DNA of 21,432 nt, taken from Glaciecola sp034112105 (GTDB taxonomy: Bacteria; Pseudomonadota; Gammaproteobacteria; Enterobacterales; Alteromonadaceae). Position numbers and translations under genes: made by a program. Positions 15,327 to 21,432 of the stretch are shown in pieces (position 1 is the stretch's first letter; each line of letters begins with the position of its first letter). The notes under the pieces are model-generated. The model ran no database searches. It was not told where the DNA came from and was given only the letters and a program-made list of their open reading frames with translations. The stretch is from positions 1 through 21,432 of the forward strand of contig JAWUVZ010000035.1 of NCBI GenBank assembly GCA_034112105.1, given 5' to 3'.

Positions 15327-16199
15327 CTATTTATTTAAAAGTGTAATTAAGCTAGATGTGTCGAAGCGTCCGCCACCATTCGCTTGTACTTGACCATAAA
15401 ATTGATCAACTAATGCGGTAATCGGCAAAGTAGCACCGTTTGTCATTGCTTCATTCAATACAATACCTAAATCTTTTCTCATCCAGTCAACCGCAAAACC
15501 AAAATCAAAACTTCCCTTAATCATCGTATTTGACCTGTTTTCCATCTGCCAAGACTGGGCGGCACCTTTAGAAATAACGTCGATGACCTCTGTTGGTTCA
15601 AGCCCTGCTTTACTAGCAAAATGGAGCGCTTCTGATAATCCTTGAACTATACCGGCGATACATATTTGATTGACCATTTTGGTTAACTGACCGCTGCCAC
15701 TCGGCCCCATCAATTGATGCTTTTGTGAATAACAATTTAGTAATGCAATAACCGCTTCATAAGTACCTTGGTCGCCGCCAAGCATTACGGTTAATTTGCC
15801 ATTTTCTGCGCCAGCTTGGCCTCCTGATACAGGGGCATCTAAGAACTGTATTCCTAAATCATCAGACGCTTGAAACAATTCGCGGGCCAGCTCTGCAGAT
15901 GTAGTTGTATGGTCAATTAGTATAGAACCAGGAGACATGCCGGCTAAAACACCATTTTCACCATATACTACGGACCTAACATCATCGTCATTACCTACAC
16001 ATATTAAAACTACCTTTGCGTCGACTGCGGCTAATCGTGGCGTTTCTTTTAACGAGCCCTTAGGGTAATATTTAACCCATTCGGCTGCCCTTAACTCTGT
16101 ACGATTGTAGACCGAGGTATTGAAATCGGCATTGGATAAATGACCAGCCATAGGAAATCCCATAGCGCCCAGCCCGATAAATGCGACATTGATACTCAT
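15327..16199 (-). CDS. NAD(P)-dependent beta-hydroxyacid dehydrogenase (HIBADH family)
   Basis: 290 residues, usual for the family. N-terminal dinucleotide motif GLGAMGFPMAGHL; substrate-binding motif DAPVSGGQAGAENGKL; catalytic Lys in SGSGQLTKMVNQI; cofactor-region motif DWMRKDLGIVL. Members reduce or oxidise small beta-hydroxyacids (3-hydroxyisobutyrate, tartronate semialdehyde, glyoxylate-type substrates); which one cannot be told here. The second ATG (16199) is chosen because GAGGAA ends about six bases upstream; the first ATG (16202) would be too close. It lies 44 bp after an upstream gene on the same strand and probably shares its transcript, ending at the hairpin at 15250-15283. Confidence 0.88.
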   Translation of the reverse strand: MSINVAFIGLGAMGFPMAGHLSNADFNTSVYNRTELRAAEWVKYYPKGSLKETPRLAAVDAKVVLICVGNDDDVRSVVYGENGVLAGMSPGSILIDHTTTSAELARELFQASDDLGIQFLDAPVSGGQAGAENGKLTVMLGGDQGTYEAVIALLNCYSQKHQLMGPSGSGQLTKMVNQICIAGIVQGLSEALHFASKAGLEPTEVIDVISKGAAQSWQMENRSNTMIKGSFDFGFAVDWMRKDLGIVLNEAMTNGATLPITALVDQFYGQVQANGGGRFDTSSLITLLNK

Positions 16200-16243
16200 C
16201 ATTATTCCTCGTTAAATAGCGGCATTGACCACTTTATCTATTT

Positions 16244-17035
16244 TCATTCAGGCTTTTTATTGAGCCTTTTATCTATAAAAGATTGAATTTCATATTGCTT
16301 GCACTGAATGTTGCCTCCCGTAAATTTACTTATCACGGCAAGCGTTTTTGATATACCCTCTGCACAATTAACCACGGTAGGTAGCAACTCCGTCGGCAAT
16401 TCGGTTGTGTCCAACTTGCCTATAGTATCTATTATTGGTGAGTTTTTCAGCTTATTAAAAGTATCAGTTTCTTGGTGTAGCATGAATGCATAAGCAGCTT
16501 TGTTTACAGTATTATCAGTATTGATGATTAAACCAGTAGCAGTGATAGGCCTTTGTATAAGAATACTCGGTATTTTTTGACGGATCTCAATCAATGAGTT
16601 TGACGGTTTAATAGCATACGAACTATTGTTCTTTATTAGGTTCCTAGATTCAGTAATAGACTCACTAATTTTGAGCACATTATTGTTTTTCTCAACTATA
16701 TCCTGTGAGGTTGGAACTACCGTTTTCTCTTTTAAAGCTGGGGCTTCATGCTTACTCATAGTCTTGTTTATATCCGCAGAAACGCGGCCGCTAGGTGTTA
16801 CTTTAGGGTCCTCATTTACGTCAATACTGCTTTTTTCTAATCGTGCTTTCTTGACAATCAAATAGCTTTCTACAGCAACAGTCGATGACGTATCATCTTT
16901 GTAAGAAGTTTCATCATTTACGATTACTAACACAACAACAACTATATGCATTAACAATGAAAGCACCACAGTACTTATTATTTTTAGATTATTAGTCCGA
17001 CCTCGAGCTGAGGTTTCATAGTTAATATCATTCAA
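16244..17035 (-). CDS. Unrecognised single-pass membrane protein, TonB-like N-terminus
   Basis: 263 residues. One membrane segment at about residues 18-40 (KIISTVVLSLLMHIVVVVLV) follows a short basic cytoplasmic start, then 'VAVESYLIVKK', then a long polar Lys/Ser/Asn-rich stretch and a compact C-terminal part (TELLPTVVNCAEGISKTLAV to the end) with two cysteines (NCAEG, IQCKQ) that may form a disulfide. The layout (inner-membrane anchor, extended periplasmic stalk, small domain) resembles TonB/TolA-like energy transducers, but there is no proline-rich stalk and I see no TonB C-terminal motif. No clear Shine-Dalgarno sequence precedes the ATG. Function unknown. Confidence 0.65.
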   Translation of the reverse strand: MNDINYETSARGRTNNLKIISTVVLSLLMHIVVVVLVIVNDETSYKDDTSSTVAVESYLIVKKARLEKSSIDVNEDPKVTPSGRVSADINKTMSKHEAPALKEKTVVPTSQDIVEKNNNVLKISESITESRNLIKNNSSYAIKPSNSLIEIRQKIPSILIQRPITATGLIINTDNTVNKAAYAFMLHQETDTFNKLKNSPIIDTIGKLDTTELPTELLPTVVNCAEGISKTLAVISKFTGGNIQCKQYEIQSFIDKRLNKKPE

Positions 17036-17262
17036 AATAAGTGATTTTTACTATTAGTTTTTATAGTGTGAGTACGACCTTATTAATGCCGTTTAGTTGC
17101 ATAACCAAAGAGCGTTTCACGACATTGTGATGTTTTGGCTGATGGTGACACTTATAACAAAAAAATACTTAAGGATTCCGCTATTAAAGCAGGGAAGGTC
17201 TTGGTGTCATCAGCTGCCAAAGATTTAATGAAAGCAAAGGCGCAATAATTCGAAATCGTTGA

Positions 17263-17886
17263 GGGGCAGGGCAATGTAACCGATTTATTCGTTCTATGGA
17301 GTTCAAAACTAAGACCCGTCACGGCAGACTTTCTATGAAAGGTGGACCGCTTTACTTTGGTAAAAAATCTGAACGATGGGCAATAAAACTGTACTCTAAA
17401 GCAGAGGAAATAAAGACTAAAACTGGCGCATTACCAGAACAACTACAAAATATCGGCATCGAATCCTGGGCACAAAACAAACTAAGAATAGAGTTAAGAT
17501 TACACTCAAAAGAGCTAGTAAAACTCGACATAATTAACGCAATGCATGTATTACCAGAACATGCCGCAACACTATTTAATGACTATCTGGCCAAAATAAA
17601 TGTGACTGACCAAATTAAATTACCCACAGAAACGGCAAATAATTTACCTAACAGATTGAAATAAAATGAAACATCATGCTCTAAAGGTCATGAATTACTG
17701 TCGATAATGTCCAAAGCAACTTATTACCGTCAGCGTAAATTACTCATCGACTATGGGAGCAATATTGATATTCAACCTTGTGAAGTATTAACGTCAAATG
17801 TTATCCCGATGTTCAGAGTTCCAGCATCAATTTCTGATTGGGCATTTGCTAAAAACTTTATTCATCATTCTGCAAACTTCAAATAA
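17263..17886 (+). pseudogene. Filamentous-phage replication protein (gene II/X family), decayed
   Basis: One reading frame holds family sequence on both sides of a stop (TAA 17662-17664). The left part has KTRHGRLSMKGGPLYFGKKS, RWAIKLYSKAEEI and WAQNKLRIELRLHSKEL. The right part has MSKATYYRQRKLLIDYG, NVIPMFRV and a final SDWAF. These match the gene II/X rolling-circle replication proteins of filamentous (Inoviridae) phages, whose C-terminal part has this order. The N-terminal catalytic half is absent: the frame closes at TGA 17260-17262, and the preceding 150 bp holds only an unassigned frame-2 fragment (about 17106-17245, KKILKDSAIKAGKVLVSSAA). It is read towards the dif site 140 bp beyond its end. 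A dead remnant, not a functional gene. Confidence 0.75.
17264..17271 (+). other. KOPS-type octamer GGGCAGGG pointing towards dif
   Basis: GGGCAGGG fits GGGNAGGG and lies on the + strand 757 bp left of the dif-like site, pointing at it. I saw a second GGGNAGGG on the same strand (12732-12739) and no CCCTNCCC on either side when reading the window. Confidence 0.45.
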
Positions 17887-18027
17887 CAGTCGAGTGCTGT
17901 GTTCATCATTTTATTGTTGTGACACATAACTGCCGATCCATTCACGTAGCAGCACATCAAACAAAGCCCTAAAGCCATATGATAAGCCAAATAGCGACTT
18001 ATCAACTATTTAGGATAACTATACACA

Positions 18028-18055
18028 ATTGCGCATAATGTATATTATGTTAAAT
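18028..18055 (+). other. dif: Chromosomal dif site (XerC/XerD recombination site)
   Basis: The XerC-arm side is ATTGCGCATAA (18028-18038), the central six bases are TGTATA (18039-18044) and the XerD arm is TTATGTTAAAT (18045-18055). The E. coli dif differs only in the first two bases (GG instead of AT). XerC and XerD resolve chromosome dimers here under FtsK control, normally at the replication terminus. The match over the last 26 bases is exact, so chance is not credible. A filamentous-phage remnant lies immediately to the left, as expected for an element that integrated at dif. Confidence 0.95.
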
Positions 18056-18099
18056 TGAATATATGTACACATAGTTACTCACACCCTGTTGTCGTTTCT

Positions 18100-18136
18100 A
18101 TTCCAAATCTGGAATCGTGTTCTAGCGAAGCTGGAA
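18100..18136. repeat. Two adjacent small palindromes with a shared CTGGAAT core
   Basis: ATTCCA (18100-18105) pairs with TGGAAT (18110-18115) around AATC. TTCTAGC (18120-18126) pairs with GCTGGAA (18130-18136) around GAA, with one G-U. Both right arms contain CTGGAA. This resembles a degenerate extragenic palindromic element, about 45 bp right of dif. Confidence 0.45.
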
Positions 18137-19109
18137 TTTTTGCACTGTCGAATAAAAATGGTGAAATTGTGATTTGTTTCGCCCTCACCACTTCAGCGAC
18201 GTGATAATAAGAAAAGATATGCTCTTCTTTTTCTCACATCGGTTTGTCGGCGCAGTGGCGTATCTAATTAAAACGGGAACCGTTAATTCATCTATCAGCT
18301 TTGCTTTCTATTATTTTTAATACTAGAAACGGTTGAGTTATCTAAAGTGCAAAAGAATTTTGGGAATTGTGTATTGGGATTATGTTGAATAATTTCGCGG
18401 CAGCCTTGATTCATTTTCTTAAATTGAGCTCAAAAGAAATGTGTTGGCTTTTTTTAATGGTTCGCTTCGCGCTTTTTAATTCTGAAATCGTAAAACTATT
18501 TGTTTAAATTGTTTTACGGATGTTCAATGCTGCCTAAAAATTATTTATGCTGACAGTATCTGTTAAGTGTTATCGGTAATGTGATGAGTTGATTTCAATA
18601 GTTCGTTGGTGCAAACCCGCAGTAATAAAATTTCGAACGTAAAGTTCTGCGAACTGTTTTTAGAAAATAATTATCGCGCACAAAAATAGTCTATCGATAG
18701 AAAATAATCGCTCAGGCTTTTAATCTAAATTTAATTTTGATGGTGCGCAGATATTAGCGCCCTACTCCGGACTCGAGTTGAAATAGAATGAGCAATTAAG
18801 CGACGGTCTCAAATGGCCAGATTATAGTCATTCAACCACAATAATCTATACTTAGATTGCTTTGGTTATGTGCTCTTTGCATACGAATATTGGGCAGTCA
18901 TCATTCGATGATCACCGCATTCTCTTCGATGCATTGAGTATCTTTACTCAAAATGAATACTTAGCAACACGTCATCATCGCGTTTCCCGATTGTTTACCC
19001 AATTTAATCTTTTGCGCTGGGATTGTTGTCTTTGGGCGATATCAAGCGAGGGTTCGTTATTCAATACCCCTATAATGCAGTCGCTTGAACTTCGACCAGA
19101 AAAAGATCC

Positions 19110-20255
19110 TTATTCATTTTTTTCTTTCTTAATAACAGTAACTTTCATGTTATTCGCAAGTGCTTTGTTGTCCAAACAATGATGCAGGATTTGCTGAAGT
19201 GATTCAGTAACCTGCTGGCCCACACGGGCAATTAATTGTCCTCGAATAGTTTTAATATCCTGACGCAGTGTCATGCTGATTGTGAGCTCTTTGATGCCAA
19301 CTTTTTGTTGCTGAAATTTGAGTGATAAGGTTTTTTTGAATGCGGCAAGGATAATTGGATCATAAAACTGTTTTTGTAGCTCAAGTTTCTCAAAAGCGAT
19401 TTCAGCTGACACCTCTGCTTTGGCGCAGCGCATGTAATCCAGTACTATTTTAAGCATTCTTGAACCAAAAGGAATGTCGCTACCTTTAATCTCGTCATTG
19501 GGAATACCCTCGCCGTTGTAGCACTTTTCCTGATATAAAATACTACGTGCAACTTGCCCCATGCGGGGTATTTTGCTTATCAGGTCAGCAGCCAATAAAG
19601 GGTGCTGTGCAAACAATTGTCGTTCCTCTTCAGAATTAGACTGACCACTTTGCATGTTTTGAATATTATGCTCTGGAAAAATAATACAACCAAGCTGGGA
19701 GAGTTGGATCATCGGTTCGAATCGCCATGATTGTTTTAGATGTAGTTCACGGGCGAGATTTAACATATGACTGCGTAATAGGTTGCTGTGCTGCATCGCA
19801 TCGGGATTGACTAGCGCCAAAACGTCGTTCAGTACATTTATCACTCCCTTAAGCGTCCTGTTCAACAGCACTTTTTCGGCCATGATCAGGTTGTACTGTT
19901 TATCGGCATCATTAAACACATTGACTAACAATTCCGTACTACAGGGTTTATTTAAGAAACGGAAAATATCACCGATATTAACCGCGTCAATTGCGGTTTT
20001 CTGATCGGCGTTACCGGTCAACATTACTCTAACAGTCTCAGGCGCTAACTCTCTTACTTTTTTAAGCAGTTCAATGCCGTTCATTTCCGGCATTTGCATA
20101 TCGGTAACAATTACTGAGTATGCTCGGGCAGACATTAATTCCAAGGCCTTGTGACCGCTGTCAGCGACGTCGAATTCTACCAAACCACGCAAATTTCGTC
20201 GGTATGAATTCAGAATATTTACTTCGTCATCGACCAGCAATACCCAGTTTTTCAT
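19110..20255 (-). CDS. Response regulator with degenerate HD-GYP output domain
   Basis: 381 residues. Receiver domain: acidic pair Asp9-Asp10, phospho-acceptor Asp52 (VIVTDMQMP), Thr80 (MLTGN) and Lys103 (LNKP) are all present, so phosphorylation is expected. The output region follows the HD-GYP order but has lost the key residues: the HD pair is replaced (QLSQLGCI), the second His site reads YQEK, and the GYP signature is NGEGIP, while the following IPFGSRMLKIV helix is kept. Cyclic-di-GMP hydrolysis is therefore unlikely; it may bind a partner or ligand instead. A GGGGA precedes the ATG closely. No histidine kinase gene is adjacent in the window. It is divergent from the repeat-protein gene at the right edge. 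Confidence 0.9.
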   Translation of the reverse strand: MKNWVLLVDDEVNILNSYRRNLRGLVEFDVADSGHKALELMSARAYSVIVTDMQMPEMNGIELLKKVRELAPETVRVMLTGNADQKTAIDAVNIGDIFRFLNKPCSTELLVNVFNDADKQYNLIMAEKVLLNRTLKGVINVLNDVLALVNPDAMQHSNLLRSHMLNLARELHLKQSWRFEPMIQLSQLGCIIFPEHNIQNMQSGQSNSEEERQLFAQHPLLAADLISKIPRMGQVARSILYQEKCYNGEGIPNDEIKGSDIPFGSRMLKIVLDYMRCAKAEVSAEIAFEKLELQKQFYDPIILAAFKKTLSLKFQQQKVGIKELTISMTLRQDIKTIRGQLIARVGQQVTESLQQILHHCLDNKALANNMKVTVIKKEKNE

Positions 20256-20597
20256 GTATCCCCACTTTTTATCTACTTTGCTTATAATAACTTATACTCT
20301 TCTTGATTTTTTATTCCAGTGTTTTGCGTTATAGTTATTCGTGAAGGGTATTAATAAGCGATGCCTTGGATTATGCTCGAATAAGTTTCTGTTCGATAAA
20401 TAAATCATTTTAAAGCATAAGTTTTGCGAGAAGTTAAAGGCATGAAGTCAGCGGCTCACTGGCTGAGAGAAAGTTGCAGACCTTTAACCATTATAGGGCA
20501 CATATTTCCATTCGTTTGTTAATGACTCTGGTGTGCGATTGTGTTTCGCTCGGCCACTCAAGTATGATTATCTATTGTTAATAGAAGGTGATGCAAA
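20256..20597. promoter_or_regulatory. 342-bp divergent intergenic region with a long stem-loop
   Basis: Lies between the response regulator (leftward) and the exported repeat protein (rightward). GTTAAAGG (20433-20440) and CCTTTAAC (20481-20488) are exact reverse complements 40 bases apart; inside, TCAGC and GCTGA form a smaller stem. This may be a leader RNA structure or operator. AAGGT at 20585-20589 serves as the ribosome site of the right gene. I could not assign promoter hexamers with confidence. Confidence 0.4.
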
Positions 20598-21432
20598 ATG
20601 AATGCTATGAAGGGCTATTTCGAAAGAAAGCACATTATTCCGCTAAAGAGCTTGGCAAGAGCTATATTGTTATTTGGCTTGACTTGGTCATCGCTTGTCG
20701 CGCCGGCTGAAACTAATAAGTCAGCCATTAATCCACCTTTTAACGATAAAGAATTAGCCACTGAAGCTAAGCTTGCTCGGCTAACCATACAAGACATAAC
20801 CCCGGCTCATGTTTATCAACTCTCCCTGCTAGTACGTTCACAAATTGATGCTATTCGCCAAGCCCTAGGCGAATCTAAGCTTGTTCCTCTACATATAGAA
20901 TATTCTAACGTAAAGCCCCGAGAAGTGTTCTTTCAGGCGAGAGCCCTGAATGGCAGCACTACCGAACTCGATTATGAGTGGAACCGCAACCATAGCGAAC
21001 CATTAACAAGACCGCGAAAGGATATTTTACCTGCCGATGTATACGCGGAAATCTATTCAGCTAGCGAGAAACTTGCCAGGGTAGAAGTTAGGCTTGGAAT
21101 TGATACCGCGCATAGATTCCCAGCACTGGATCCTAGTAAAACCCCCTCAGACGTATTTGTCTCGGTTGTAGTGGCCAATCGTGAGATAAACAATCTATTG
21201 ACCCGTCAGTTCTCTCCCAGTGACGTCTTTGAGCAGTTAACCGTCGCTCTTAATTACGCCAACCATTTGCGTCAAAAAACGAGCGGCAAGCAAGTACCCG
21301 AAGCCCCCTTGTTCGTTGCCAACAAGTCGCCAGTAGACGTTTTTCAAAAACAGCTGACTTGCCTCGGCATTGTGCAGCGAATAGCTATGTTGCTGGAAGT
21401 TGACATGCTCAAAATAAATACGCCAAGTAATA
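20598..21432 (+). CDS. Exported protein of 38-residue P-x-x-V-(F/Y) repeats, 3' end missing
   Basis: 278 residues are visible; the frame runs off the right edge. The N-terminus has a basic start and a hydrophobic stretch (ARAILLFGLTWSSLVAPA), a signal peptide probably cut after residue 37. The mature part repeats a short motif: TPAHVY (Pro69), KPREVF (Pro107), LPADVY (Pro145), TPSDVF (Pro183), SPSDVF (Pro207) and SPVDVF (Pro245). Spacings are 38, 38, 38, 24 and 38, so it is a tandem helical-type repeat protein with one short unit. I do not recognise the family. Start ATG 20598 has AAGGT eight bases upstream. It is divergent from the response regulator, which suggests a linked signalling role, but that is inference. 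Confidence 0.8.
   Translation, partial: MNAMKGYFERKHIIPLKSLARAILLFGLTWSSLVAPAETNKSAINPPFNDKELATEAKLARLTIQDITPAHVYQLSLLVRSQIDAIRQALGESKLVPLHIEYSNVKPREVFFQARALNGSTTELDYEWNRNHSEPLTRPRKDILPADVYAEIYSASEKLARVEVRLGIDTAHRFPALDPSKTPSDVFVSVVVANREINNLLTRQFSPSDVFEQLTVALNYANHLRQKTSGKQVPEAPLFVANKSPVDVFQKQLTCLGIVQRIAMLLEVDMLKINTPSN

Larger units (their letters stand above)
17887..19109. other. Gene-poor terminus region around dif
   Basis: About 1.2 kb without a convincing gene. It contains the dif site (18028-18055), a pair of small stem-loops (18100-18136), and AT-rich sequence with many stops in all frames. An open frame at 18862-19182 (+) runs into the antisense of the response regulator gene and shows no family features. 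The part left of dif is probably phage debris. The part right of dif may hold untranslated or decayed sequence; I see no RNA gene in it. Confidence 0.6.

Noticed and set aside
17096..17106. Possible second dif copy (GCATAA near 17098) left of the phage remnant
   Set aside because: Only the last six bases of a XerC arm match, and there is no XerD arm next to it.
18693..18702. Ten-base palindrome CTATCGATAG in the terminus region
   Set aside because: It is short and isolated, and is not near a promoter or gene start.
18862..19182. 106-codon open frame on the + strand
   Set aside because: It has no recognisable motif and no ribosome site, and its last 73 bp lie antisense inside the response regulator gene; the final hydrophobic stretch comes from that antisense part.
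1..21432. matS (GTGAC-n3-GTCAC type) sites for MatP
   Set aside because: I looked at the GTGAC occurrences by eye and found none with the correct second half; a motif scan would be needed to be sure.
1..21432. CRISPR arrays, tRNA or rRNA genes, insertion sequences
   Set aside because: No spaced direct-repeat array, cloverleaf, rRNA segment or transposase was seen; the only mobile trace is the phage replication remnant.

Overview
The window looks like a marine gammaproteobacterial chromosome of the Alteromonadales type (Glaciecola / Paraglaciecola / Alteromonas-like). This is inferred from the conserved order rlmL - glutaredoxin-like - uup - DUF3466 - rmf - fabA, from moderate AT-richness, and from a SatD/DUF3307 pair. 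No species call can be made from the sequence alone.

Left block (1-7145). A co-directional housekeeping group starts with the 3' part of rlmL (23S rRNA methyltransferase). It continues with a small glutaredoxin-like gene, the ABC-F ATPase gene uup (each start overlaps the previous stop) and a secreted DUF3466 protein ending at a strong terminator. Then come rmf (ribosome hibernation) with its own terminator and, on the opposite strand, fabA, whose promoter spacer is filled by a FabR-like palindrome.

Central block (7291-13694). After a small ribbon-helix-helix-like gene comes a divergent light-repair cluster. A DASH cryptochrome and a second, divergent photolyase-like flavoprotein run leftward. 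A class I CPD photolyase, an iron-sulfur (6-4)-type photolyase and a 42-residue DUF2256 zinc-finger-like protein run rightward. Four photolyase/cryptochrome paralogues of different clades thus lie within about 6 kb, with overlapping reading frames on each arm.

Right-centre (13737-17035, all leftward). There is a SatD-family protein (cyclase-like N-terminal core plus helix-turn-helix) coupled to a DUF3307 membrane protein, a beta-hydroxyacid dehydrogenase, and an unrecognised single-pass membrane protein. The satD promoter contains two 23-bp tandem repeats resembling Fur boxes; one fills the -35/-10 spacer.

Terminus region (17036-19109). A decayed filamentous-phage replication gene (gene II/X family, interrupted by an in-frame stop) lies about 140 bp from a near-perfect chromosomal dif site (18028-18055; 26 of 28 bases equal to the E. 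coli dif as I recall it). Two GGGNAGGG (KOPS-type) octamers on the + strand point towards dif. The window therefore most likely spans the replication terminus, next to the scar of an XerCD-exploiting filamentous phage. About 1.2 kb around dif has no convincing gene.

Right edge (19110-21432). There is a receiver-domain response regulator with a degenerate HD-GYP output domain, then divergently a truncated exported protein built from 38-residue repeats that carry a P-x-x-V-(F/Y) motif.
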